DNA of 64,000 nucleotides from Candidatus Tiamatella incendiivivens (GTDB lineage: Archaea; Thermoproteota; Thermoprotei_A; Sulfolobales; Acidilobaceae). Position numbers and translations under genes: made by a program. The stretch lies in contig WALW01000027.1 in the NCBI GenBank assembly GCA_015522635.1, positions 1 to 64,000 of the forward strand, given 5' to 3'. The notes beneath the pieces are model-generated. The model was given only the letters and a program-made list of their open reading frames with translations. It was not told where the DNA came from and ran no database searches. Positions 45,065 to 53,028 of the stretch are shown here, one piece after another (the stretch's first letter is position 1; each line of letters opens with the position of its first letter).

Positions 45065-46171
45065 TTATCTCTCTCTTTTACCTTCAATGAACTCGTTAAA
45101 CCATATGTAGGCTATTTCATCACTTGGTGCTTGAATTGGAGGGTGCTTGAAGAAGGGAGCTGAAACGCTCGGTATGATACCACCTATTCTTCTGTCTAAT
45201 GCGATCTTGGTTCCCCTAATGACATCAATCATTGCACCAGCAAACATACTCTTATCATCCACTTGGAGTTTGGCTTCAATTACTACTGGAAATCCTGCGA
45301 AGCTAGTTCCCTTTAGGTGAAAGTACGCTATTTTTGTATTACCTAGAAATGGGACATAATCACTCGGACCTATTCTCACCTTACCTTCTTTAGCTAGCTC
45401 GTCACCGTATGGAAGGATGCTAGTAACTGCTGATGTTTTGGATATTCTTTTGCTTCTCAGCCTTTCTTCTACTAACATGTTTTCAAAATCAGTGTTTCCC
45501 CCTATGTTAAGCTGGTAAGTTTCTTCGATTTTTACACCTCTCATATGCATAAGTCTTACGAGCGTTCTATGGAACACCGTAGCACCTAGCTGTCCTTTAA
45601 CATCGTCTCCAACTAAGGGTATCCCTTTCTCTCTGAACCTCTTATCCCAATCACTGACAGGATCACTGGCTATGAATACTGGCATACCATTAATGAATGC
45701 TACACCAGCTTCGAGAGCAGCTTTAGCATATAACCTAGTTGCTTCTTCACTTCCAACTGGCAAGAAGTTAATGACTATCTCAGCACCGCTGTTTTTCAAT
45801 GTATTCACTACATCCTCGAAGCTTGCATCATGCTCGATGGGGTTGAATCTTTCCTTCATATGAGGAGCGACTCCGTCGAGCACGACACCTGGAGAGACCT
45901 CTACTCCTAGTTTCTCTGGAAGATCTGCAAACTTCGGTGTCAAATTCGGAGGCTGAAATATTGCTTCAGATAAATCCCTACCTACTTTATATTTAGAGAT
46001 GTCTATCGCTGCTACCCATTCGATGCCACCTATATGGTAACCTCCTAGTTTTACTTTAGATACGCCAGGAACAAACTCATCTTCAGCTACATCTTCATAG
46101 TAAAATGTTCCTTGTATAAGTGCAGATGCACAATTTCCTACTCCTATTACAGCTGCCTTTATTTTGGCCAC
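45065..46171 (-). CDS. ino1: Inositol-1-phosphate synthase
   Basis: Makes inositol 1-phosphate from glucose 6-phosphate, for archaeal inositol lipids and the heat-protective di-myo-inositol phosphate. The NAD site is in [17 protein letters not shown] (about 4-20). The active-site stretches [18 protein letters not shown] and [13 protein letters not shown] are present, and the C-terminus has [21 protein letters not shown]. The GTG at 46171, behind GGTGGTAG, gives 368 aa; longer upstream frames would cross the promoter. A PadR regulator is transcribed divergently. Confidence 0.9.
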   Translation of the reverse strand: MAKIKAAVIGVGNCASALIQGTFYYEDVAEDEFVPGVSKVKLGGYHIGGIEWVAAIDISKYKVGRDLSEAIFQPPNLTPKFADLPEKLGVEVSPGVVLDGVAPHMKERFNPIEHDASFEDVVNTLKNSGAEIVINFLPVGSEEATRLYAKAALEAGVAFINGMPVFIASDPVSDWDKRFREKGIPLVGDDVKGQLGATVFHRTLVRLMHMRGVKIEETYQLNIGGNTDFENMLVEERLRSKRISKTSAVTSILPYGDELAKEGKVRIGPSDYVPFLGNTKIAYFHLKGTSFAGFPVVIEAKLQVDDKSMFAGAMIDVIRGTKIALDRRIGGIIPSVSAPFFKHPPIQAPSDEIAYIWFNEFIEGKRER

Positions 46172-46210
46172 GTCTACCACCACATATTTATCGTTACAAA
46201 TATTAATTAC

Positions 46211-46224
46211 TATAAAATATAAAA
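46211..46224. promoter_or_regulatory. Shared TATA region between ino1 and the PadR gene
   Basis: TATAAAATATAAAA can serve the plus strand gene (start about 46240) and, as its complement TTTTATATTTTATA, also the minus strand ino1. The 62-base gap holds no other clear element. Confidence 0.4.
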
Positions 46225-46239
46225 GGTTTACCGGTGCAT

Positions 46240-46557
46240 GTGAGATTGAATCACAGTGAAACCGAGGCATTGAAACGATTGAAAAGGAAAATGACCATAG
46301 AAACACTATGGATCTATGTAATAGCTGTCCTTAAGAAAAGGGGGGCTCAGCATGGTTATGGAGTCAAAAAGGCGATCCAACAAGAATTCAATTTCAATCC
46401 GGCAACTATAACTACCTACACTGTCCTTTATAGGATGGAGAAAGAAGGGCTTATAAGAAAAGACAGTACAAATCGGTATCACCCTACAGAAAAGGGGTTG
46501 AAAGCATTTGATGAAGCGATTAATGTTCTGAAGGAAACAATTGAAAAACTAGTATGA
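46240..46557 (+). CDS. PadR-family winged-helix regulator
   Basis: About 105 aa. The winged helix shows [35 protein letters not shown] (about 33-67) with the usual [11 protein letters not shown] strand and terminal helix for dimerisation. Start could be GTG 46234, GTG 46240 or TTG 46246; a TATA ending at 46224 favours 46240 or 46246 as a leaderless or near-leaderless start. Regulation of ino1 from the shared promoter is an inference. Confidence 0.75.
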   Translation: MRLNHSETEALKRLKRKMTIETLWIYVIAVLKKRGAQHGYGVKKAIQQEFNFNPATITTYTVLYRMEKEGLIRKDSTNRYHPTEKGLKAFDEAINVLKETIEKLV

Positions 46558-46582
46558 GCAAGTTAGTAGCTAGGGAGGAAAA

Positions 46583-47080
46583 ATGAATGGCAAAAAACAA
46601 ACCATAGTTCTAATTTTCATTCTAGGATTGCTAGTCGGTATACTAGGAGGATACGACTTCGGTTACATGCAGGGGACACAGCATGAAAGAACTTCTCTTC
46701 AATCCAAAGTGACAGAACTAGGAAATAATTATAGGATGCTACTTCTAATAGAAAAACTTTCTACTATAGATAAACTAGAGACAATAATTATAAAACAAAT
46801 CTCAAGTATCAATCAAAACACTACACTTGATGTAAATTTAACTAAAAACATAACATTGGAAGCAACCACATTAGCTAGAGAAGCTTCAAACATGGCTGAT
46901 AATATAACCTGCCCTGGAAAAGTCGGAGAATTACTAAAAACAAAAACAGAAGTACTAGAAAATTTAACGGAGGAAATGACCTTCTACCTCAATAAACAAG
47001 ACTATCTAGATATGGTTAGCACTTACCGAGAAATAATGATAACGATAAAAGATATTGCAGAGATTATCAACACCTGCTAG
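46583..47080 (+). CDS. Membrane-anchored or exported helical protein
   Basis: A 165-aa protein with one N-terminal hydrophobic segment (IVLIFILGLLVGILGG, about 8-23) then an all-helical exported part with sequons (NQNTT, NLTK, NLTEE) and two Cys. It ends in CYS-free helices followed by NTC. The ATG is behind GGGAGG. No family is recognised. It follows the PadR gene by 25 bases. Confidence 0.6.
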   Translation: MNGKKQTIVLIFILGLLVGILGGYDFGYMQGTQHERTSLQSKVTELGNNYRMLLLIEKLSTIDKLETIIIKQISSINQNTTLDVNLTKNITLEATTLAREASNMADNITCPGKVGELLKTKTEVLENLTEEMTFYLNKQDYLDMVSTYREIMITIKDIAEIINTC

Positions 47081-47170
47081 ACTAGGCTTGCTATAACCAC
47101 CGATTACACATCACAATGATCGCAACTTACATTTAATTTGAACCAAGAAAAACCATTAGAAGACAGAAAT

Positions 47171-47265
47171 TGGAGCCGCCGGCGGGACTTGAACCCGCGA
47201 CCACCGGCTTACAAGGCCGGCGCTTACGGCCCCGCGCAGGGGTCTACCGGCTGAGCTACGGCGGC
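47171..47265 (-). tRNA. tRNA-Thr (TGT anticodon) with a possible D-arm intron
   Basis: On the minus strand the gene starts GCCGCCG and ends CGGCGGC-T-CCA, so CCA is encoded. The anticodon arm CCGGC-CTTGTAA-GCCGG gives TGT, and the T-arm is GCGGGTTCAAGTCCCGC. The D-arm reads GCTCAGCCGGTAGA and then 19 extra bases before GCG. With those bases removed the D stem is GCTC/GAGC and the RNA is 76 bases. The insertion is at 47224-47242. Boundaries can slide by one base, and a strict splicing motif is not clear by hand. Confidence 0.85.
47224..47242 (-). other. Putative D-arm intron of tRNA-Thr
   Basis: The 19 bases (minus strand CCCCTGCGCGGGGCCGTAA) break the 3' strand of the D stem between GA and GC. 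They contain a CCCC/GGGG hairpin. Confidence 0.65.
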
Positions 47266-47355
47266 ACCGTCTAGTATTTTCTCTAGAGGTAGAGATTTAA
47301 GGATTACTGTTTTATTGATTCTAACACATTATCTCCATTCCCACGGTGTTGCTAT

Positions 47356-47637
47356 TTGGACCTGGCTATCTTGCTTGTTCTAGCCGTTATCTTAGGGTAT
47401 ATAGGCTCTTCAAAATATAAGGGTAATGAAAAATTGTACGAAATCATTGACCTGGTTTTGTCTGCTAGCACCCTAGTCATAGTTTTCACTATAGGTATTA
47501 GAGCTGGATTCATACTAAGGAGTTCAGGTAGTTGGGGCTTTCTCGTCGAAGCTAGCGCATTGTTTAGCATTGCTGGAATATTGCTTAGTTTGCTGTCCGG
47601 TTTTATTATAAGCAAGACAGGTGATAGAGACTGGTGA
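47356..47637 (+). CDS. N-terminal half of a LysO-type exporter
   Basis: A 93-aa protein with three membrane segments. LysO proteins export lysine and its analogues, and are normally one chain of about 300 aa. Here ILGYIGSSKYKGN and the VIVFTIGIRAGFILRS stretch correspond to the N-terminal part. TTG start behind GGTG. Its stop overlaps the GTG of the next gene (GTGA), so the two halves are translated together. Confidence 0.7.
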   Translation: MDLAILLVLAVILGYIGSSKYKGNEKLYEIIDLVLSASTLVIVFTIGIRAGFILRSSGSWGFLVEASALFSIAGILLSLLSGFIISKTGDRDW

Positions 47638-48224
47638 AGCTTCCATTCAGTTTATATACTGTTTCAGTATTAATTACTGGATTCTTCCTTGGTTACCATG
47701 GGATAGACATCCCTTCTAACACTATGATATATACGTTATACTTACTAGTTTTAGCTGCGGGATATTTGATAGGAGACGAATTAACAAGACTTGGCAGGAA
47801 TGCTGGTAAAGCATTCGCTACCGGGGGATTTCTCGCTTTCTCCACCATTTTATCGAGCATTATTGGAGGTATACTTGTATCTGAGATTCTAGGTATTGAC
47901 ACACGGTTGGGTGCAGTAATCGGAGGGGGTTCCGGATGGTATAGTCTTGTTGGGCCTATGATTTCGCAGATTGATCCGCTAATGGGTCTCGTAGGGTTTC
48001 TTGCTAACTTGCTTCGAGAGATCATACATATATTGATATATCCTGTTTTAGCTAGATGTTGCTGGCTTCCAGGCATAGCTGTCGGAGGTGCAACCACTAT
48101 GGATACGGGGTTGCCTGTTATTGCGATGTATGGAGGTAGAAAAGCTTCTATAATAGCAATGATCAATGGAGGTTTGATAACGTTGAGTGTTCCATTCGTC
48201 TTATCTTTTCTACTAGGATACTAA
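47634..48224 (+). CDS. C-terminal half of a LysO-type exporter
   Basis: A 196-aa membrane protein with about six segments. The conserved core is present: AVIGGGSGWYSLVGPMI (about 98-114), FLANLLREIIHILIYPVLAR and the VGGATTMDTGLPVIA stretch (about 153-167), all typical of the DUF340/LysO family. With the preceding 93-aa gene it makes a full-length exporter. It ends close to the 3' side of tRNA-Met. Confidence 0.75.
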   Translation: MKLPFSLYTVSVLITGFFLGYHGIDIPSNTMIYTLYLLVLAAGYLIGDELTRLGRNAGKAFATGGFLAFSTILSSIIGGILVSEILGIDTRLGAVIGGGSGWYSLVGPMISQIDPLMGLVGFLANLLREIIHILIYPVLARCCWLPGIAVGGATTMDTGLPVIAMYGGRKASIIAMINGGLITLSVPFVLSFLLGY

Positions 48225-48261
48225 GGATCTATGTTTGTTGGAGACCTGGGAGAGCTTTTTG

Positions 48262-48396
48262 TGGTGCCGCCGCCGGGATTTGAACCCGGGACTTCCGGAT
48301 CTCCCAGGACCCCTGTATTTCGAATAGGGCTTGACCTTCGGTTCTACTACTACCCGTATGAGTCCGGCGCTCTGCCATAGGCTGAGCTACGGCGGC
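48262..48396 (-). tRNA. tRNA with CAT anticodon (Met, or Ile2), 56-base intron
   Basis: The minus strand begins GCCGCCGTAGCTCAGCC and ends CGGCGGC-A-CCA. Anticodon stem is CCGGA/TCCGG, anticodon CAT (48358-48360), T-arm CCGGGTTCAAATCCCGG. The D-arm (GCTC, AGCCTATGGCA, GAGC) is normal. A 56-base insertion lies after position 37 (48301-48356); the spliced RNA is 79 bases. It lacks the initiator signature of three GC pairs in the anticodon stem, so it is an elongator Met or the lysidine/agmatidine-type Ile tRNA; I favour Met. Confidence 0.88.
48301..48356 (-). other. tRNA-Met intron
   Basis: Insertion at the usual 37/38 site. The first bases of the intron (CGGG) can pair with the 3' strand of the anticodon stem (TCCG, with one G-U), as expected for the bulge-helix-bulge core. 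Confidence 0.7.
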
Positions 48397-48449
48397 TTCC
48401 TGTTCTATTTGGGTTTAACGTTTTGTGTTTAAAAGGATTATTCCTAGTG

Positions 48450-49238
48450 TTATTTGCTGAGATCGAGTTTTAGAAGTGTAACATGTGCCGGTATGAGAGC
48501 TGTTGCACCTCCTTGTGGAACATTGACCATTTCAATTTGTAATGCTACAAGGAGTCCATCCATTTTCGTTAAAGTTATATTATATTCCGTTTGATCCCAT
48601 GTCGTTCTAGCGAATTGTAGTCCTATTTCAGTAGGTCTTAACCCTATTTGAAGAGCATAGACCTTCTTATCTTCGAATGTTACTGTTACTAATTTGGATG
48701 AGGCTAGTTCTACGTAACTTTTAGTTTGATTAAAGGATACATGAGGCATATATATTACATATACAGGGAATAGGGTTTCAGGGGGGAGTAAAGTTAACCC
48801 TGGAGCTACTTGTGTAGAGTATGCTTTCCCAGTGAGTCTGCTAACGAGTTCTGTCTCGTTTAGGGTTCTGCTTGCTCTAGGCTTTCCAGTCGTTGTATTG
48901 AATACTGTTTCTACCGGATTAATTATTGCATCATCCTTTAACTGGAATTTTATTTCATCTAGCAACGAATTATTATAAAATATTTTTATAGAGTAGTTAC
49001 CACCTGTTCCTTCTATAACAGTATCAGTTGTTAAGTTTCTCCAAGTGACAGCAAATTCCATGTACCTTATCTTTGAAAGAATTGTTATTATGTCTGGCGG
49101 GTTACCTTGTGTCTGCTGGAGATCTTTAAACACATATGTTTCAAACGATACTTTAGGATACTCGATATAGACTCCTATTCCAGCCGATATTACCGATAAC
49201 AAGAATATTATTGTTAATAGCATTTTCACTGAAACCAC
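48450..49238 (-). CDS. Exported protein with N-terminal anchor, 262 aa
   Basis: The N-terminus is a hydrophobic signal/anchor (MLLTIIFLLSVISAGIGVYIE, about 5-25). The rest is beta-rich and has several sequons (WRNLT, GNYS, FNTT, LNETE, FNQT and YNIT). No catalytic motif or family is recognised. The plus-strand spacer upstream holds the start of the zinc-ribbon gene, and the tRNA-Met gene lies downstream. Confidence 0.6.
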   Translation of the reverse strand: MVSVKMLLTIIFLLSVISAGIGVYIEYPKVSFETYVFKDLQQTQGNPPDIITILSKIRYMEFAVTWRNLTTDTVIEGTGGNYSIKIFYNNSLLDEIKFQLKDDAIINPVETVFNTTTGKPRASRTLNETELVSRLTGKAYSTQVAPGLTLLPPETLFPVYVIYMPHVSFNQTKSYVELASSKLVTVTFEDKKVYALQIGLRPTEIGLQFARTTWDQTEYNITLTKMDGLLVALQIEMVNVPQGGATALIPAHVTLLKLDLSK

Positions 49239-49355
49239 TCTTTATCACCTAAACATTTCCGCCCCTAACTCCGATGCTGGAATGGTGTATTTTATGGATA
49301 ATCTATTTAACTGCTTTCCCTAAACCCCCTTTAGGCGGTATAGGGTTAAGGTGAG

Positions 49356-49592
49356 ATGCATATGACTATAGGGAAAGTCAGAGGTCTCAACACATCGGGG
49401 CATAAAGGATGGTTTACTGTCTATTGTAGAATTTGTGGTAAACCATTAGATTTAACAAAGGATGTTGTTTACGCTTGCCCTAACTGTAAAGATAAATACG
49501 AAGCATACTTCTGCAGTGCAGACGCTAGACGTGTTGGTTATAAATGCCCATTCTGTGGTAAACCACTCGAAATCGTCAGTGTTATTAAGTGA
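49356..49592 (+). CDS. Small double zinc-ribbon protein
   Basis: A 78-aa protein with three Cys pairs: CRICGK (about 24-29), CPNCKD (about 41-46) and CPFCGK (about 64-69), plus a CSAD-type single Cys near 52. The arrangement suits two zinc sites, as in short archaeal zinc-ribbon proteins of unknown role. Start ATG 49356 or 49362, with no strong site. It lies upstream of the AsnRS gene with 57 bases to a small gene in between. Confidence 0.7.
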   Translation: MHMTIGKVRGLNTSGHKGWFTVYCRICGKPLDLTKDVVYACPNCKDKYEAYFCSADARRVGYKCPFCGKPLEIVSVIK

Positions 49593-49649
49593 ACTACATA
49601 AGTCTTTGTATTATCCTTTATTACACAAATTACACATTAAGGGTATGCA

Positions 49650-49949
49650 GTGATGGTTGTAGTTGAGGAGGAATTCGTCAATAAACATACTAGAAAAATA
49701 ATCATAAAGACAGATGCAGGGAACATTCTCAAAAAAGATGTTTACTGCAGTATTACTAAAAGCGAGGCGGAGAAAGGGGAGCATATTCTGTCTGAGGAAA
49801 TGTCAGGTTCCTCAGTAGATCTATACGATATAGAAATAAATGAAAATACTATGGGTTTAGTGCTATGCGTTAATAATGACTGCAAGATGATTGATGTATT
49901 AATAGAAAATGAAAGCTTTGAGGATTTAGAAGGTTTTGATTGTAGGTGA
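49650..49949 (+). CDS. Small acidic protein upstream of AsnRS
   Basis: A 99-aa acidic protein with two Cys in VLCVNNDCKMID near 77-86 and single Cys in DVYCSI and FDCR. No family is known to me. Its stop overlaps the GTG of asnS by four bases, so translation is probably coupled. Confidence 0.6.
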   Translation: MMVVVEEEFVNKHTRKIIIKTDAGNILKKDVYCSITKSEAEKGEHILSEEMSGSSVDLYDIEINENTMGLVLCVNNDCKMIDVLIENESFEDLEGFDCR

Positions 49950-51253
49950 GAGATATGCAATCCTATCATAGTATCTCCTATGTATTACAAAACTCTAATG
50001 AAGGAGATCCTGTTAATTTAAGAGGCTGGATCTATAGATTAAGATGGCTTGGCGGAAAGGTTTTCATCGTATTACGTGATCAAAGCGGCATAATTCAATG
50101 CGTTATAGATAAAGAGATGACTGAGAAGCTTGAGAAGGAGATATCGGAAATAGGTATTGAAGCCTCTGTGATAGCTAGTGGTACAGTAAGGTTCGATAGA
50201 AGAGCTCCCGGGGGAAAAGAAATCAATATAAGCAGGCTGAAAGTGATTGGCGTATCAAACAACTTTCCAATAAAAGGAGGAGAGGGTATTGAGTATCTTC
50301 TGGACAATAGGCATTTATGGATACGAAGCAGGCGATTAACAAGTATATTTAAAATAAAACACACATTACTAGAAGGTTTGAGAGAATATTTCAATAGCAA
50401 TGGGTGGTGGGAAGTTACTCCACCAATACTGACTATGTCTGCTGTAGAAGGTGGAGCTACTCTATTTCCTGTTGATTTCTTCGGTAAAAAGGCGTATCTG
50501 AGCCAAAGCGCTCAATTCTACTTGGAAACTCTTATATTTAGCCTTGTAAAAGTATGGTCTATCACTACTAGTTTTAGAGCAGAAAGAAGCAGGACTAGGA
50601 GGCATTTGTATGAGTATACCCATCTTGAAGCCGAGGCGGCTTGGATGGATATGAAAGACATGATGAATATTGTTGAAGACATGGCAAAAGCTGGAGTGAA
50701 AAAAGTTCTGAATGAGAGACTTGAAGAGTTAGAACTGATTAAGAGGGATGCTGGAAAATTGGAGCAGGTTTTATCAGATAAATTCCCTATTATTACCTAT
50801 AATGAAGCTGTTGAGATCCTGAAGAAGAGGGGTGTCAAAATTGAATGGGGAGACGATTTTGGTGCAGACGAGGAAAGGGTGCTCACACTACAATTTGATG
50901 TACCTGTATTTGTGACAATGTTCCCAAGGAAGATAAAATCCTTTTACATGAAGATTTCAAAAGAAAACCCAGACCTTGTTTACGGTTTTGATTTACTAGC
51001 TCCAGAGGGTTATGGAGAGATTGTTGGTGGAAGCGTCAGAGAGGATGACTATAACGTTCTACTAAACAGAATCAGAGAGGAAGGATTGAACCCAAAAGAT
51101 TATGAATGGTATCTAGATTTAAGAAAATACGGTAGTGTTCCACATAGCGGTTTTGGTCTGGGAATAGAAAGGATGGCTATGTGGATCGGTGGTTTAGATC
51201 ATATAAGAGATGCAACCCCTTATCCTAGATTCAGAGACCGGCTTTACCCGTGA
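49946..51253 (+). CDS. asnS: Asparaginyl-tRNA synthetase
   Basis: Charges tRNA-Asn. The N-terminal OB anticodon domain includes VNLRGWIYRLRWLGGKVFIVLRD (about 22-45). The class II core has the SFRAERSRTRRHLYEYTHLEAEAAW motif 2 (about 209-233), the GYGEIVGGSVREDDY stretch and the SVPHSGFGLGIERMAMWIGGLDHIRDA motif 3. These are AsnRS, not AspRS, signatures. Start is GTG 49946, overlapping the small gene by four bases, or ATG 49955. The Dph6 gene overlaps its end by four bases. Confidence 0.9.
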   Translation: MRDMQSYHSISYVLQNSNEGDPVNLRGWIYRLRWLGGKVFIVLRDQSGIIQCVIDKEMTEKLEKEISEIGIEASVIASGTVRFDRRAPGGKEINISRLKVIGVSNNFPIKGGEGIEYLLDNRHLWIRSRRLTSIFKIKHTLLEGLREYFNSNGWWEVTPPILTMSAVEGGATLFPVDFFGKKAYLSQSAQFYLETLIFSLVKVWSITTSFRAERSRTRRHLYEYTHLEAEAAWMDMKDMMNIVEDMAKAGVKKVLNERLEELELIKRDAGKLEQVLSDKFPIITYNEAVEILKKRGVKIEWGDDFGADEERVLTLQFDVPVFVTMFPRKIKSFYMKISKENPDLVYGFDLLAPEGYGEIVGGSVREDDYNVLLNRIREEGLNPKDYEWYLDLRKYGSVPHSGFGLGIERMAMWIGGLDHIRDATPYPRFRDRLYP

Positions 51254-51972
51254 GATCCATGAATTTTTGCTCACTTCTATCAAGCGGTAAGGACAGTAGC
51301 TATGCTCTCCTCTGGGCTACTACACACGGCTTTACACCTAAATGCATTATCACTTTCAATTCCATTAGAACCGACTCATACATGTTGCAAACAATTAATA
51401 CTGAGTTATCCGAATTACAAGCCAAAGCCATGGGCCTAAAATACTATTCCTTCAGAGTTTCAGGGGTTAAGGAGAAAGAGGTTGCTGAAATAAAAGATTA
51501 CCTAGAATACTTATTGGAGAAAGAGAACTTCTCTTACATTACAACCGGGGCATTGAAAAGCGACTACCAGAGGATAAGATTTTATAACATGTTCGATGAA
51601 CTAGGCATCAAGCCTATAAGCCCTCTATGGTGGTGTGATCAGAAGAAGTATTTAAGAGAACTAATAAGAAGGAACATAGAGTTCATAATAACGCGAATAG
51701 CAGCACATGGCTTGCCTATCGAAATAATGGGCAAAATAGTTGATGAGAAGATTATTGATACTATTATTGCAAAGAGTGAGAAATACGGTTTCAACCCGGC
51801 TTTTGAAGGAGGAGAAGCTGAAACGTTGGTCGTTTATTCACCTCTCTTTAACAGCAGAATTTGCATTGAGGGAGAAATTGTTTCAAAAGGAGTAAATGCA
51901 GAGCTTATTATTAGAAGAGCATGGTTAGAAAATAGGAAAGCAAGGGAATGCCTTAAAATTCGCGTCTTGTAG
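51250..51972 (+). CDS. dph6: Diphthine-ammonia ligase (Dph6)
   Basis: Last step of diphthamide formation on elongation factor 2. The ATP-binding PP-loop SSGKDSSYALLWA (about 9-21) is clear, as are the FRVSG and GGEAETLV stretches (about 187-194). 240 aa. The GTG overlaps asnS by four bases (GTGA) and an ATG follows at 51259. Pairing with AsnRS gives a small translation-linked operon. Confidence 0.85.
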   Translation: MRSMNFCSLLSSGKDSSYALLWATTHGFTPKCIITFNSIRTDSYMLQTINTELSELQAKAMGLKYYSFRVSGVKEKEVAEIKDYLEYLLEKENFSYITTGALKSDYQRIRFYNMFDELGIKPISPLWWCDQKKYLRELIRRNIEFIITRIAAHGLPIEIMGKIVDEKIIDTIIAKSEKYGFNPAFEGGEAETLVVYSPLFNSRICIEGEIVSKGVNAELIIRRAWLENRKARECLKIRVL

Positions 51973-52267
51973 CACAATCACTATATAGAACCTTTAAACC
52001 ATAGTGAAGCATATCAACATTTCTCTTTAATCCGTTTAGAATCTCCTGAGTGGATGCCATTTCGCTCTCGATATTATTTAATCTCTCAGCAATAGAATTC
52101 GTTATGTCAACTAGGTTGTTCAAAACCTCATTTAACTCTATTTGAACCAGATCTATCCCACTAAAATTCTGTGGTACTCCATTCTCCTTTATCTTGTCAA
52201 TCGCTTTTAGTAGCTCGAATAGAAGTTGTTCGTGTAAACTATTAAGAGAGTGAGGATTGTCATCCAA
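51953..52267 (-). CDS. Helical, coiled-coil protein, 104 aa
   Basis: An all-helical small protein with heptad-like Leu/Ile/Val and many Asn. The stretch NEVLNNLVDITNSIAERLNNIESEM (about 47-71) is probably a coiled coil. No family is seen. Its 3' end overlaps the end of the convergent dph6 gene by 20 bases. Confidence is moderate because the frame is short and has no known match. Confidence 0.45.
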   Translation of the reverse strand: MDDNPHSLNSLHEQLLFELLKAIDKIKENGVPQNFSGIDLVQIELNEVLNNLVDITNSIAERLNNIESEMASTQEILNGLKRNVDMLHYGLKVLYSDCATRREF

Positions 52268-52335
52268 GGCTGTTCTCCAATAAAATTGTCCAAGTAATTA
52301 ATGAGGCTTGCCCGCCTCTATTCCATATTTGCCTG

Positions 52336-52944
52336 CTACTCTACTTCAATAAGAGGATTCAACCTTGAGAGAATTTCTAAGTTAAACCATTCAGCACCAT
52401 TTTTAGCTTCATGATATGCGCCATCTAACGCCTTGTATAGCGCTTCTAACGGGTCGTAACCTTCTTCTAATATGAGCTTATGCAATCTATCGTAGTGCTC
52501 TTTGAGTTCCGTTTGATATCTCTTGAGAAACACCAGGTTAACCTTTACTTTAGAGCCTTCACCCACCCCTGGGCATTTCTCATCTATGTATATTGTTTGA
52601 GAAGACGGCGACATTATAATGTATGGATACAACCTACATTTCATAGGTCTAGCATTATATATCACGCAATATGTTTTATCTTCCGGGTCAAACCGTAGGA
52701 AAGGGCACCTACCTTTCCCTATTCCCGAGAGCTTCATAAAAGGGAAAACATCAGCTATAATTACATCTATATATATCTCAAGGAACTGTCTCCAGTGTAT
52801 ATTAACATATGATGCCATCCTGATAACATCAAATATCGTGAGCGATACATTAGGACCAGTCCCACAGCATATATCACAGCGTACGCAGCTAAACCTAATA
52901 CTGGTTCTTGGGTAGACCTTCCTAAACACCGGGCCAGCACTCAT
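52336..52944 (-). CDS. YkgJ-type cysteine-cluster protein
   Basis: A 202-aa protein of the zinc/iron-chelating YkgJ-like family: CVRCDICCGTGPNVSL (about 18-33), RCPFLRFDPEDKTYCVIYNARPMKCRLYPY (about 80-108) hold the eight-Cys pattern. The family is thought to bind a metal cluster; substrates are unknown. It is encoded away from the GSA-aminotransferase-type gene. Confidence 0.8.
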   Translation of the reverse strand: MSAGPVFRKVYPRTSIRFSCVRCDICCGTGPNVSLTIFDVIRMASYVNIHWRQFLEIYIDVIIADVFPFMKLSGIGKGRCPFLRFDPEDKTYCVIYNARPMKCRLYPYIIMSPSSQTIYIDEKCPGVGEGSKVKVNLVFLKRYQTELKEHYDRLHKLILEEGYDPLEALYKALDGAYHEAKNGAEWFNLEILSRLNPLIEVE

Positions 52945-53028
52945 ATTTGAAAACCATCATTGGATGAATTGGATATATTATTTAATTAGTTTTGCAGATG
53001 GTTCATGACTCGAGGGTGTACTTAGAAT

